The translations under genes and the position numbers were made by a program. 64,000 nucleotides of DNA from Lachnospiraceae bacterium (GTDB lineage Bacteria > Bacillota_A > Clostridia > Lachnospirales > Lachnospiraceae): the NCBI GenBank assembly GCA_009911175.1, contig QXWX01000009.1:54507-118506 (forward strand), read 5' to 3'. The stretch's first letter is position 1; every line of letters begins with the position of its first letter. A model generated the notes under the pieces. That model was not told where the DNA came from, did no database searches, and worked only from the letters and a program-made list of their open reading frames with translations. Positions 6,860 to 15,669 of the stretch are shown here, piece after piece.

Positions 6860-8506
6860 ATGGAAACGTTGAATTCTAAAACATATCATGCAGCCGTGTA
6901 CCTGCGGCTGTCCAGGGAGGACGGTGACGTTGCGGAGGGCAGCAGGGCTCTCAGCAACAGCATCTCCAACCAGAAAGAGCTGGTCATGGACTATCTGAGG
7001 TCCCACGCCGAGATCCAGGTCTATTCCGTTTATACGGATGACGGATGGAGCGGCGTTGATTTTCAAAGGCCGGAATTCCAGAGGATGTTGAGCGATATCC
7101 GGGAAGGTTCTGTTGACTGCGTGGTCGTAAAGGACCTGTCCCGGTTCGGCAGGAACTATATTGAGTCCGGGAGGTACATTGAGAAGATTTTCCCCATGCT
7201 GGGGGTGCGGTTCATTGCTGTCAATGACGGTTACGACAGCCTGGACGGGCAGTATGGGAATGACATGGTCATCCCGTTCAAGAACCTCATCAATGATGCG
7301 TACTGCCGGGATATTTCCGTGAAGATACGGAGCCATATGGAGGTCAAGAGGAAGAACGGGGAGTATATCGGGGCTTTTGCCGCCTATGGGTATCTGAAGG
7401 ACCCGGAGGATAAGAACCATCTGGTGGTTGATGGATATGCGGCGGATGTGGTGCGGGATATCTTCGCCATGAAGCTGGCCGGGTGCAGCTTGAAAGCGAT
7501 TGCGGACAGACTGAACCGGGACGGCATACTGTCCCCGCTGCAGTATAAGAAGAGCATCGGTATCCGGCTGGAGAGCTCCTTCCAGAAAGACATGGAGCCG
7601 AAGTGGAGTTACAATGCGGTTCTGCGGATTTTGAAAAATGAGGTGTATGTCGGCACGGTTGTCCAGGGGAAATGTACCACGCCGAATTACAAGGTCAAGA
7701 AGCGTGTGTATAAGGACGAGAGCGAGTGGGTACGTGTGGGGGATGCCCATGAGGCGATTGTGGGCAGGAGCGAGTTTGAATTGGTGCAGTCGCTGCTTGC
7801 GAGGGATACAAGGGTGTCCCCGAAAAAGGGGAAGGTCTTCCCACTGGCCGGGATGGTGTTCTGTGGGGGCTGTGGGGAGCCGATGGTCCGCAAGACGGTC
7901 CCTTCCGGGGATAAGAGGTATGTGTATTATGTCTGTTCCGGGCATAAGAATGACAGGGCTTCCTGCTCATCCCATAGTTTTTCCGCAAAGAAGCTGGAGG
8001 AGAGCGTGCTGGCGCTGGTACAGACTTTTATCGGGAAGGTGTTGATGCTGTCGGAGGCGGCAGATATTGTCAGCCAGGCATCAGGGATGGCGCGGGATGC
8101 GGGGAAGGTCGAAAGCCGGATTGTAAAGCTGAGGGAAGAGGCGGAGGACTGCGGCAGGAGGCGGAAGAACCTGTATGAGGATTTCAAGGATGGCATCCTC
8201 ACCAAAGAAGAGTATGCCATGCTCCGGGAGCAGTACCAGAAGCAGGCAGATGGGATCCAGGCTGCCATTGCATCCCTGGAAAAGGAGAGGGACAGCATCC
8301 AGACGGGGCAGACGGCCGGGCAGGAATGGGTTGATGCCCTGAAAGGCTACAAGGGCGTGGAGACGCTTGACCGGAGGCTGGCGGCATTCCTCATTGACCG
8401 GATCGAGGTCATGGATTCGGATACCCTGCAGGTGTCCTACCGGTTTGAGAAGGAAGCAGCGGAGATGGAGCGCTTTGTGATGATGTATAGGAAGGAGGCG
8501 GTCTGA
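6860..8506 (+). CDS. large serine recombinase 1
   Basis: This 548-residue protein has the full domain order of large serine recombinases: a resolvase catalytic domain (about residues 8-165) with the nucleophile Ser18 in VYLRLS and the Arg-bearing VVKDLSRFGRNYIESG; a recombinase domain (about 180-290); a zinc ribbon with CGGC and YYVCSGHKNDRASC; and a coiled coil (about 415-490). It would cut and join DNA at att sites through a covalent Ser intermediate. The ATG at 6860 has AGGAGG seven bases upstream. It is first in a three-gene operon, with the next gene starting one base after the stop. Confidence 0.92.
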   Translation: METLNSKTYHAAVYLRLSREDGDVAEGSRALSNSISNQKELVMDYLRSHAEIQVYSVYTDDGWSGVDFQRPEFQRMLSDIREGSVDCVVVKDLSRFGRNYIESGRYIEKIFPMLGVRFIAVNDGYDSLDGQYGNDMVIPFKNLINDAYCRDISVKIRSHMEVKRKNGEYIGAFAAYGYLKDPEDKNHLVVDGYAADVVRDIFAMKLAGCSLKAIADRLNRDGILSPLQYKKSIGIRLESSFQKDMEPKWSYNAVLRILKNEVYVGTVVQGKCTTPNYKVKKRVYKDESEWVRVGDAHEAIVGRSEFELVQSLLARDTRVSPKKGKVFPLAGMVFCGGCGEPMVRKTVPSGDKRYVYYVCSGHKNDRASCSSHSFSAKKLEESVLALVQTFIGKVLMLSEAADIVSQASGMARDAGKVESRIVKLREEAEDCGRRRKNLYEDFKDGILTKEEYAMLREQYQKQADGIQAAIASLEKERDSIQTGQTAGQEWVDALKGYKGVETLDRRLAAFLIDRIEVMDSDTLQVSYRFEKEAAEMERFVMMYRKEAV

Positions 8507-8507
8507 C

Positions 8508-10211
8508 ATGGCAAGGAAGAGCAGGAAAGAAATTGCAAGGGCAGTGGCGGCATCCGCTCCTGCAGCAGGCATGAAGGTCTACAGGACTGCCGTGTATGTC
8601 CGGCTTTCCAGGGAGGACGGAAGGAAGATAGAAAGCGACACGGTGGAGAACCAGAAGGAGCTGCTGGAGGGCTTTGTGGATGGGGAGCCAACGCTGGAAC
8701 TGGCGGGCGTGTATGTTGACAGGCATGTGAGCGGCACGAAGTTTGACCGGCCGGAGTTCAACCGGATGGTCGCGGATATGAGGGCCGGGAGGATTGACTG
8801 CATCGTGGTCAAGGACTTGTCGAGGCTTGGGAGGAATTATCTGGAAGCTGGGGATTACATTGAGAAGATTTTCCCGTTCTTTGGGGTGCGGTTCATTGCG
8901 GTGACGGATGGCTATGACAGCCTTACGTCCGGCACGGCGGAGGACGGGCTGGTGGTGCCGCTGAAAAACCTCATCAATGAGGCGTATGCGAAGGATATTT
9001 CAAGGAAGGTCTGCTCCACCTTTGACGGGCTGTTTGAGAAGGGTATTTATCTTGCCACGACGGCGGCATATGGGTACAAAAAGGATCCGGAGGACAGCCA
9101 CGGCCTTCTGGTGGATGAAAATGTGAGGGATGTGGTGGTCAGGATTTTTAAGGAGCGGCTGGAAGGGAAGAGCCTGGCACAGATTGCAAGGGGGCTGAAC
9201 GCGGACGGCATCATGGCTCCCAGTGTGTACTGGCAGAGCATCGGCGTGATACACAAGGAAAAATATACGAACCTGTGGGAAGGGAAGCAAGTGAGGCGCA
9301 TCCTGGAGAACGTGGTCTATACCGGGGATGTGGAGATATCCAAGACCTACAGGGCATATTACAGGGGCATCACGAGGGCGGTATCCAGGGATAAGGGGGA
9401 GCGTTTCTATGTAGAGGGTCACCATGAGGCGCTCATTGACCATGGGACTTTTGACAGGGTGCAGGAGCTGATGCAGGAGACGAGGGCCTGTTATGAGGCG
9501 GGACGGCAGAACCTTGGCGGGGAGCGGAACAAAAGGGAGGATAAGCTGCAGGGGCTCCTCTATTGCGGGCACTGCGGGAATAAGATGAACCTGTACCGGA
9601 AGACGGTGAAGCTGGTGAACGGTTACGGACACTACAGCACTTATGTATGCAGGCGTGCAGCTACTTATGGAGAGGCTGACCCGCCGAAGAATGTCAAGGC
9701 GGAGGCCATGGAAATGATTGTGATGGAGCTGCTGAAAGCACATATTTCCTTATATGTGGATGCAAGGGGGCGGATGCGGATGCTGAACCAGAAGCCGGAG
9801 ACGGCGGAGAAGAGGTCTGCATTGAAGAAGGAGCTTTCCGGGAAAGAAGCCCGCAAGGAGAAGATTGGCGGCTTCATCCGGGCTTTGTATGCGGATTTCG
9901 CTGACGGCGTTTTCTCCGAGGGGGAGTACCTGGAGATGAAGGCCGGGTATGTCTCTGAACTGGAGGCGCTGGATGCGGAGATGGCAGGGCTGAAAGCAGA
10001 GATGGAAGGGCTTACCCCGGATTATGCCGGGGATAAAGAAATGGCGGCAGCCTTTGGGAAGTATCTGGGAGCGGTGGAGCTGACAAGGGAGATGGCGCAG
10101 ACATTCATAAGGAAGATTGTCTGCTATGGCAGTGACCGGTTTGAGGTGGAGTACACTTTTGCGGAAGAACTGGCAGAACTGGTGGAAAAGGGAGGAGCTG
10201 ATGCGGCATGA
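8508..10211 (+). CDS. large serine recombinase 2
   Basis: This 567-residue recombinase has the catalytic Ser34 in VYVRLS (the N-terminus is extended by about 20 residues), the motif VVKDLSRLGRNYLEAGDYIE, a recombinase domain, and a ribbon that starts CGHC. Its second Cys pair looks incomplete (YVCRRA), so zinc binding may be weakened. A coiled coil lies near residues 430-500. It starts at ATG 8508 with AAGGAGG, one base after the stop of recombinase 1, and its own stop overlaps the next start by four bases (ATGA). Coupled translation suggests the three products are made in fixed ratio. Confidence 0.92.
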   Translation: MARKSRKEIARAVAASAPAAGMKVYRTAVYVRLSREDGRKIESDTVENQKELLEGFVDGEPTLELAGVYVDRHVSGTKFDRPEFNRMVADMRAGRIDCIVVKDLSRLGRNYLEAGDYIEKIFPFFGVRFIAVTDGYDSLTSGTAEDGLVVPLKNLINEAYAKDISRKVCSTFDGLFEKGIYLATTAAYGYKKDPEDSHGLLVDENVRDVVVRIFKERLEGKSLAQIARGLNADGIMAPSVYWQSIGVIHKEKYTNLWEGKQVRRILENVVYTGDVEISKTYRAYYRGITRAVSRDKGERFYVEGHHEALIDHGTFDRVQELMQETRACYEAGRQNLGGERNKREDKLQGLLYCGHCGNKMNLYRKTVKLVNGYGHYSTYVCRRAATYGEADPPKNVKAEAMEMIVMELLKAHISLYVDARGRMRMLNQKPETAEKRSALKKELSGKEARKEKIGGFIRALYADFADGVFSEGEYLEMKAGYVSELEALDAEMAGLKAEMEGLTPDYAGDKEMAAAFGKYLGAVELTREMAQTFIRKIVCYGSDRFEVEYTFAEELAELVEKGGADAA

Positions 10212-11761
10212 GGGAAAAGACGGCAGTGCTTCCGGCGGGTTATACCATATGCGCTTATATGAGGCTTTCCAATGAGGACAGGGATATGTTCGGGAGGAAG
10301 GTGGAGAGTGGGAGCATCACTTCACAGCGCAGGCTGATCATGGATTTTATCAATCGTCAGCCGGAGTTTAAGGGGTGCAGGGTGATTGAGCGGTGCGATG
10401 ACGGGCTTTCGGGCAGGTATTTTGATACCAGGCCGCAGTTTACGGATATGATCAATCTGGCGAAGCAGGGGAAGGTGGACTGCATCATCGTGAAGGACTG
10501 TTCCAGGTTCGGGCGGGATTATGTGGAGCTGGGGGATTATTTGGAGCAGCTGTTCCCCTTCCTGAGGGTGCGGTTCATCTCCGTCAATGACCATTATGAC
10601 AGCGACCGGGACGAGGGCGGTCTGGACATCGCTTTCAAGAACCTTGTCTATGATATTTATTCAAGGGATCTGTCAAAGAAGGTCAGGCAAGCGAGAGAGC
10701 GGCTGGCCGTGCAGGGGAAGTACACGGCGGGGCAGACGCTTTACGGGTACAGGAAGAAAAGGGAAGATAAGCACAGGCTGGAGCCTGACCCGGAGACGGC
10801 CCCGGTTGTCCGGGAGATCTTTGATATGAGGCTGGCCGGCATGGGGCTTTCCGACATTGCAAGAAACCTGAATGACCGGGGCATCGGGTGTCCGACCGTG
10901 TTCCTGCATGGGAAAGGGGAGGTTGTGAACAGGAAGGATGGCTTTGACAGGATGTGCTGGACGGGCGGCGTCATCAATGGAGTGCTCCAGAATGAAATCT
11001 ATACGGGGGCTGTGGTTTCCCTGAAAAGCACGATGGACAGCAGGAAGGGGAAGCTGGTGGTGAGGCCGAAGGATGAATGGGCGCGTGTGGATGGGATGCA
11101 TGAGGCAATCGTCACGAAGGAGGAGTTCAGGCGGGTACAGGAGATGGTGGGTGCCAAGAAGCCGGCGGCTGGGAAGAGAAAGATGCGTTATGCCTGCGGG
11201 GTGTGTGGGAAGCGGCTGACCAGGAGGAACGGGACGGACCTTTACTGCAACCGGGGGTATATGCTGAAGGACTGTGAGTGCCGGCAGGTGGTGATGAAGG
11301 AGCCGGAGGCGGACGCAGTGGTGCTGGGGGAATTGAAGAGGAAACTGCGGCGGGTTCTGGATGAAGAGGAGCTGAGGCTGGAGAGGCGGGCGGATGTCCC
11401 GGTGGTCGGGAGCAGGGTGGAGAGCCTGAGGAACGCGCTGGAGGCGGCGAAGAAGGCGAAGCAGAGGCTGTTTGAGAAACTGGCGGACAGGGAGATTGAG
11501 CGGGCGGTGTTTTTGGAGAGGAAGAAGGGATATGATGCGGAGATCGGAAGGCTGGAGCAGGAGATTTCGGATGCGGGGCTGGCGGGGAGGATTGACAGGG
11601 ATGCGGACGGCGAGGCACGGGAGCGGGCGGATGTGGCGAGGTCTTTTCTGGATGTGGGGGAGATGACGGAGGAAATCTGGGAGCGGTTCGTGAAGGGGGC
11701 CTGTGTGTATCCGGATGGGAGGATTGAGGTTAGGTGGAATTTTGGGGATGAAATGGAGTGA
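10208..11761 (+). CDS. large serine recombinase 3
   Basis: This 517-residue recombinase has Ser21 in AYMRLS, the motif IVKDCSRFGRDYVELGDYLE, a recombinase domain (about 180-300), a zinc ribbon (CGVC ... LYCNRGYMLKDCEC) and a coiled coil near 390-460. The ATG overlaps the stop of recombinase 2 (ATGA). Its codon use is very G-rich toward the 3' end. With three intact catalytic domains, either all act together in integration and excision or they recognise different sites; the sequence cannot decide. A strong terminator follows directly. Confidence 0.92.
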   Translation: MREKTAVLPAGYTICAYMRLSNEDRDMFGRKVESGSITSQRRLIMDFINRQPEFKGCRVIERCDDGLSGRYFDTRPQFTDMINLAKQGKVDCIIVKDCSRFGRDYVELGDYLEQLFPFLRVRFISVNDHYDSDRDEGGLDIAFKNLVYDIYSRDLSKKVRQARERLAVQGKYTAGQTLYGYRKKREDKHRLEPDPETAPVVREIFDMRLAGMGLSDIARNLNDRGIGCPTVFLHGKGEVVNRKDGFDRMCWTGGVINGVLQNEIYTGAVVSLKSTMDSRKGKLVVRPKDEWARVDGMHEAIVTKEEFRRVQEMVGAKKPAAGKRKMRYACGVCGKRLTRRNGTDLYCNRGYMLKDCECRQVVMKEPEADAVVLGELKRKLRRVLDEEELRLERRADVPVVGSRVESLRNALEAAKKAKQRLFEKLADREIERAVFLERKKGYDAEIGRLEQEISDAGLAGRIDRDADGEARERADVARSFLDVGEMTEEIWERFVKGACVYPDGRIEVRWNFGDEME

Positions 11762-11767
11762 GGGATG

Positions 11768-11809
11768 TGGCACCTGGGCGGGAATGTCCGGGTGCCATAA
11801 ATTTTTTTG
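11768..11809 (+). terminator. terminator of the recombinase operon
   Basis: TGGCACCTGG (11768-11777) pairs with CCGGGTGCCA (11788-11797, one G-U pair) and is followed by TAAATTTTTTTG. Confidence 0.85.
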
Positions 11810-11870
11810 AAAAATTTGTTAGTGTTATATTGACAGAATCGGGCGGCTCTGGCTCCGGGGATTGTGTTAA

Positions 11871-11930
11871 AATAAGACCAAGTTAGCAGAAGCCTTATAA
11901 ACAGAGGGTTTGCGCTGATTTGGTCTTATT
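11871..11930 (+). promoter_or_regulatory. long inverted repeat upstream of rep
   Basis: AATAAGACCAA (11871-11881) and TTGGTCTTATT (11920-11930) are perfect complements separated by 38 bases. The structure lies in the 426-bp gene-free region between the recombinases and rep. It could form the core of a regulatory RNA controlling rep or be an attachment-site arm; no direct repeat proving an att site was seen. Confidence 0.5.
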
Positions 11931-12025
11931 TCATTTTACCACAAAAAGCACAAAATTGAAAGCCGCGGAAGAGATTTTGTGGAAATAGGACACAGCGTAA
12001 CTATCTGGTGCTGGCATTCCGGCAG

Positions 12026-12169
12026 CTTAGTCCTACTACTACATTCCATTTCTCCGCAGGCGGTTCGTGCCTGCCACGGCTGACAGCCGGCAGTATACTG
12101 TTACAATATTATAATGAATTGAGGGACTAAGTTGGTGCGATTTCTGTTAGCTGGCTTAGTCCTTTTTGT
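12026..12169 (+). promoter_or_regulatory. probable transcriptional attenuator of rep
   Basis: GGACTAAG (12124-12131) can pair with CTTAGTCC (12155-12162), which is followed by TTTTTG, making an intrinsic terminator just before rep. A second CTTAGTCC at 12026-12033 can pair with the same GGACTAAG and would prevent the terminator. This is the layout of antisense-controlled attenuation known from pT181- and pIP501-type plasmids. A TATAAT at 12110 lies between the two arms. Confidence 0.55.
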
Positions 12170-12187
12170 TTTGGAGGACAAGGGAGA

Positions 12188-13237
12188 ATGTATAGAGAAA
12201 ATATTTACAGTACAGGAAATGCCATTGTGGATGAAAGCGCAAAGCTGAACATATCAGGAAATATCATTCCGCAGGCATGGTATCAGACAGTCAGGAGGGA
12301 CAGTGGAAAACCAAACCTGACGGCAATCATCATCCTGGCGGATATCGTTTACTGGTATAAGCCGGTAGAAGTCAGGGACGAGGTTTCCGGGCAGGTGATG
12401 GAGTACAAAAAGAAGTTTAAGGCCGACCTGCTGCAGAGAAGCTACCAGCAGATCAGTGAGCAATTCGGGATATCGAAGAAGGAGGCTTCCAGCGCAGTCA
12501 TATTTCTGGAAAAGCTGGGAGTTGTGAAGAGGGTATTCCGTACAATCAATATCAGCGGCCTGGTCATCAATAACGTGTTATATCTGGAACTGATCGTTGA
12601 CCGGCTCCGGGAACTGACTTACCCAGAGGGCATTGACTGGGATCCCAGCCGGAACGGACGTATCGAGCCGGAAGAGGACACCAGGGAAACGCCAGGGGCA
12701 GGGCAGGCACGGTACGGGGCAGGGGCTGTCACCTTTCAAAGGGAGAGGGTCACGACTTTGAAAGGGACACCCAGAGACGCCAGAAGGGAGACAAATACAG
12801 AGATTTCCCAGAAGAATACAACAAAGAATACAAAGGAGATTTACAACCAAGAGTATCATAATCCTATCCAATCTTATCAATCTGCAGAAGAGCAGTTCAA
12901 AGAGCAGATTGATTTTGACGCGATATGGATTGACCGGCCTTCGGACAGAAAGCTGTTGGAAAATATTGTCTCGATCGCGGTCGATGTCCTGACATCTACT
13001 GCAGGAACGGTCCGGGTTAACCGGGAGGATAAGCCTGTGCCGGTGGTACAGGGCATTTACAGGAAGCTGGATAAAGGTTCCGTAGAGTACGTCCTGGATT
13101 CGATACGGAACTGCGGGAGCAGGGCAACGAATATCAGAGCGGTGATCATGACCGCCCTGTATAACGCGACTATGACAGCCGCAAGCAATGTGGCAAACCT
13201 GTTTGCCTGCAATACAGCGGCGATGGCATGGGCATAA
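12188..13237 (+). CDS. DUF6017-type replication initiator
   Basis: The 349-residue protein has an N-terminal winged-helix-like part (ADLLQRSYQQISEQFGISKK then EASSAVIFLEKLGVVKRVF, about residues 78-120), a disordered polar linker (about 155-240), and a C-terminal segment from DFDAIWIDRPSDRKLLENIV to the end that follows the DUF6017 pattern found at the ends of RepA-like initiators of clostridial plasmids and ICEs. It would bind the origin and start replication. The ATG at 12188 follows TTGGAGGACAAGGGAGA. The preceding attenuator suggests copy-number control. A SymE-like gene follows 13 bp downstream. Confidence 0.75.
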   Translation: MYRENIYSTGNAIVDESAKLNISGNIIPQAWYQTVRRDSGKPNLTAIIILADIVYWYKPVEVRDEVSGQVMEYKKKFKADLLQRSYQQISEQFGISKKEASSAVIFLEKLGVVKRVFRTINISGLVINNVLYLELIVDRLRELTYPEGIDWDPSRNGRIEPEEDTRETPGAGQARYGAGAVTFQRERVTTLKGTPRDARRETNTEISQKNTTKNTKEIYNQEYHNPIQSYQSAEEQFKEQIDFDAIWIDRPSDRKLLENIVSIAVDVLTSTAGTVRVNREDKPVPVVQGIYRKLDKGSVEYVLDSIRNCGSRATNIRAVIMTALYNATMTAASNVANLFACNTAAMAWA

Positions 13238-13250
13238 ACAGGAGGATATG

Positions 13251-13475
13251 ATGAAAACAAAGAGTATGAAAGTCTATCAGGGAAGCGGAAGAAATTATGT
13301 GGAAGTCCCGAAGATTGTCCTGCAGGGGAAATGGCTGGACGGCCTGGGATTTTCCATAGGGGACCAGATCAGCGTAACCTGCAGCGAAGACACGATCATG
13401 ATCACGAGATCCGCTGATACCCAGAATAATAAAAACGTGAAAATGAAAAATGGTTTATGCGCGGAATCCGCATAG
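13251..13475 (+). CDS. SymE/AbrB-fold small protein
   Basis: The 74-residue protein starts MKTKSMKVYQGSGRNYVEVP and continues with ILQGKWLDGLGFSIGDQISV and TIMITRSA. This is the SymE-like version of the swapped-hairpin AbrB fold (P-x-I-x-L-x-G-x-W-L-x-x-x-G-F-x-x-G). Family members are known as an RNA-cutting SOS toxin in E. coli and as small proteins of unknown role on mobile elements. An ATG at 13248 directly before is equally possible; GGAGG is upstream of both. It sits between rep and parM, so a maintenance or regulatory role is the best guess. Confidence 0.7.
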   Translation: MKTKSMKVYQGSGRNYVEVPKIVLQGKWLDGLGFSIGDQISVTCSEDTIMITRSADTQNNKNVKMKNGLCAESA

Positions 13476-13533
13476 CAGTTATTACAAGTGCAGGCATTAA
13501 AAGAGCGTAACAGAAAAAATCACCACCTGTATG

Positions 13534-13623
13534 GTTGGATGCTTTACGAGCCACCAGTCCGCCTCATTTGCATTGCGACGAATTGCATGCAAACGAGTGA
13601 CCGGATTGCAGCCGTACAGGTGG
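13534..13623 (+). repeat. CCACCTGTA-type palindromic repeat, copy 1
   Basis: The element begins CCACCTGTATGGTTGGA and ends GCCGTACAGGTGG, so its ends are inverted repeats. Inside it, CTCATTTGCATTGC and GCATGCAAACGAG form a second hairpin, followed by TGACCGGATTGCA. A longer copy lies at 44007-44201 and shorter remnants at 53329 and 55256. It lies between the SymE-like gene and parM. Confidence 0.7.
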
Positions 13624-13650
13624 AAAAATTACAGGAAAGGATGTAAGTAA

Positions 13651-14586
13651 ATGTTTGAAAGCAGAGAGATCATAGGCATTGACCATGGGAACCGCAATAT
13701 CAAGACCGCAGGCGGCGCGGTATTCTCGGCGTCAGTACAGCCGGTCGGGACAAGGCCGGATAGCCTGGAAAACATTCTGGAGTACCAGGACCAGTCCTAT
13801 CTGATTGGCAGCGGAGTCCCGGCTATTGAACGGGTAGACAAAACAGAAAACGGGGACTATTATATCCTGACCCTTGCGGCTCTCGCAATGGAATTAAGGG
13901 GAAGGAACCTGACCAGCGCAAAAGTGAGGATGGGGGCGGCGCTTCCGCCCCGCAGGTTCCAGTCACAGAAAGATGGTTTTAAGAAATATCTGTCCAGGGC
14001 GAAAGAACTGCATTTCCGGTTTGAGGGGATTCATTACCATGTCACTCTTGAAAATGTATATATATTCATGCAGGGGCATGTTGTCATCCATACACTGCTG
14101 GAGGAAATCCCCGGCTTCTGCCTTCTGGTCGATATCGGCGGCGGTACAGTGGACCTGGTGGGATTTGTGGATGGCATGCCGGATGGGGATTACGCCATAT
14201 CGGACAAAGCAGCCCTGTACTGTATCAACAGGGTAAACGAGGAAATGGTAGCGAAATTCGGTTCAGGGGTTCCGCCCTATATCGTGGAATCCTTTATGAG
14301 AAACGGAAGTTATAAATGCCCGGAAAAGTACCAGACAGAGATTACAAGATGCCTGAGAGAGTATTCCGCGGATATTTACGAGACCATACGGGCGAACAAT
14401 TATAACCTGGACCTGACAAATATGGTGTTTATGGGCGGCGGTGCCTCTATCATCCAGCACTTTGGGCAGAATGAGGGCAGGATGGTACAGTTTGTGTCGG
14501 ATGTATGCGCCAATGCCAGAGGCTGCGAGGCTGCGGTAGGAAGCATTATGCGGGCCAGAAAGTTGCGGAAAGAAAAAAGCGCATAG
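13651..14586 (+). CDS. parM: ParM-like actin ATPase
   Basis: The 311-residue protein shows the actin-fold ATPase signatures: phosphate 1 IIGIDHGNRNIKTAGG (residues 7-22), phosphate 2 LLVDIGGGTVDLVGF (about 155-169) and the adenosine motif NMVFMGGGASII (about 256-267). ParM polymerises into filaments that push plasmid copies apart. The ATG at 13651 follows AGGAAAGGATGTAAGTAA. The 14725 gene downstream has the size and position of the adaptor ParR, so the two probably form a type II partition system for the extrachromosomal or circular form of the element. Confidence 0.85.
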   Translation: MFESREIIGIDHGNRNIKTAGGAVFSASVQPVGTRPDSLENILEYQDQSYLIGSGVPAIERVDKTENGDYYILTLAALAMELRGRNLTSAKVRMGAALPPRRFQSQKDGFKKYLSRAKELHFRFEGIHYHVTLENVYIFMQGHVVIHTLLEEIPGFCLLVDIGGGTVDLVGFVDGMPDGDYAISDKAALYCINRVNEEMVAKFGSGVPPYIVESFMRNGSYKCPEKYQTEITRCLREYSADIYETIRANNYNLDLTNMVFMGGGASIIQHFGQNEGRMVQFVSDVCANARGCEAAVGSIMRARKLRKEKSA

Positions 14587-14724
14587 CAGTCTCAAAAGCA
14601 GCTAAAGAAAATAGATGAATCATTCACGGGGCAGTTTGCCAGGCAACAGCTGGAACCGGACCATATCTATCACGTTATCCGGAGGGGCTGTTGCCGATGG
14701 CCTGGCCGCCATGGAGAGGAAGAT

Positions 14725-15168
14725 ATGGATAATGAAAAAATGTTCAGCGCGACAATGCGGCTTTATAAAAAACGCCCGGTCCATGCGCAGGCATACAGAT
14801 GCCTGAAGAACCTGAATACGGATATTTTTAAGTCTAAGGATGACTTCCTTGCTGAAGCGATCGTGCATTTCAGCCAGTACCTGAAACAGGAAGAAGATAA
14901 AAAGCGGGTGGAGGAACTGGATGCCTGTCTGGAGCGGCAGAGCGGAAAGCTGCTGGAACTGATGAAAAAAGCGGTGTCACAGGTACAGAGTGAGACACTC
15001 CCGGAACTGGTCAAAACCGCAGTAGGGGAAGCGATACAGGAGAACACGGTAGTCCCTGTAGAAAAAGAACCAGTGATGGGGAAAGAAACAAGCAAAATGA
15101 AACAAGATCTGGAACACTACAAAAAAGATATACAATTCGCGCAGTTTTATGAAATGGATGATGACTGA
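14725..15168 (+). CDS. probable ParR-like partition adaptor
   Basis: The 147-residue protein starts MDNEKMFSATMRLYKKRPVH and has a ribbon-helix-helix-like N-terminus (KRPVHAQAYRCLKNLN, then SKDDFLAEAIVHFSQYL), a coiled coil (about residues 55-100) and an acidic end (FYEMDDD) that could touch ParM. Position after parM, size and layout fit ParR, but sequence identity could not be checked. The ATG at 14725 has GAGAGGAAGAT in front. The gap to parM (138 bp) has no obvious tandem parC repeats. Confidence 0.65.
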   Translation: MDNEKMFSATMRLYKKRPVHAQAYRCLKNLNTDIFKSKDDFLAEAIVHFSQYLKQEEDKKRVEELDACLERQSGKLLELMKKAVSQVQSETLPELVKTAVGEAIQENTVVPVEKEPVMGKETSKMKQDLEHYKKDIQFAQFYEMDDD

Positions 15169-15183
15169 CAAGGAGGAAAACGC

Positions 15184-15345
15184 ATGAGAATCTTAACGAC
15201 GATCTTAAAAGGAACCTTTTCTATTATCTGGCTGGCACTGGATCTTGCAATAAAGCTGCTTGGCTTATTGATACAGATAATCTTCTCTATGACTGTGCTT
15301 GCATTTAAGTTAGCGTTCATGATGATGAATTCTGTCAGCTATTAA
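15184..15345 (+). CDS. small hydrophobic protein (53 aa)
   Basis: The ATG at 15184 follows ACAAGGAGGAAAACGC, a near-perfect site. The product MRILTTILKGTFSIIWLALD and onward is mostly hydrophobic (Leu, Ile, Phe, Met) and would form one or two membrane helices. It is 15 bp after the ParR-like gene and probably in the same operon. The family is unknown. Small hydrophobic peptides here could be partition-module membrane tethers or toxins; neither is supported beyond context. Confidence 0.6.
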   Translation: MRILTTILKGTFSIIWLALDLAIKLLGLLIQIIFSMTVLAFKLAFMMMNSVSY

Positions 15346-15367
15346 AGCTGTAAACGCAGCTTTTCTG
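15344..15367 (+). terminator. weak terminator hairpin after 53-aa gene
   Basis: AAAGCTG (15344-15350) and CAGCTTT (15357-15363) form a 7-bp stem with loop TAAACG, followed only by a short TTTCTG. Confidence 0.4.
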
Positions 15368-15461
15368 TAACAATAGTCAGAAACAAAGAAAGGAATCGTA
15401 TATGCATTGGATCCGGGACCGCCCATATCCGATGCCATGCCTGAAAACTGAATATGGAGAT

Positions 15462-15540
15462 CCCATAGACGTGGTTTTCACGTATGGCCGCGCCTATGGG
15501 TAAAACATCATGGCAGGCTTGTGTAGGCTTGCCTTTTTTG
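15462..15540 (+). promoter_or_regulatory. structured leader with terminator before the adhesin
   Basis: CCCATAG (15462) and CTATGGG (15494) enclose ACGTG/CACGT. Then GGCAGGCT (15512-15519) and GGCTTGCC (15526-15533) form an 8-bp stem with two G-U pairs, followed by TTTTTT. The 324-bp gap between the 53-residue gene and the adhesin holds no other clear gene. The terminator may be an attenuator limiting adhesin expression. Confidence 0.55.
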
Positions 15541-15669
15541 CGTACAAAATGGCTTCCTGCAGCGAGACAGGCAGATTTACGGACACAGGCACGTATAGCG
15601 CCGTTTTTTCTTTTATCCGCTTACCTGTCCCGGCTGCAGTATGTAAACCAAAAGGAGGGAGCAGAAAAA

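Noticed and set aside
6734..7945. A 403-residue frame on the minus strand opposite recombinase 1.
   Set aside because: It is Pro/His/Ile-rich, has no ribosome-binding site, and mirrors the codon bias of the recombinase on the other strand.
10673..11773. A 366-residue minus-strand frame opposite recombinase 3.
   Set aside because: Its Pro/Leu/His-rich composition is typical of antisense reading of a GC-rich gene and no start signal is present.
11762..12187. Attachment site of the element next to the recombinases.
   Set aside because: No pair of direct repeats that could be attL/attR was found by eye; the inverted repeats here are better explained as rep control.
14587..14724. In-frame protein-like reading (IDESFTGQFARQQLEPDHIY...) between the parM stop and the ParR-like start.
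   Set aside because: It begins right after the parM TAG with no start codon or Shine-Dalgarno, and would need stop-codon read-through; not enough support.
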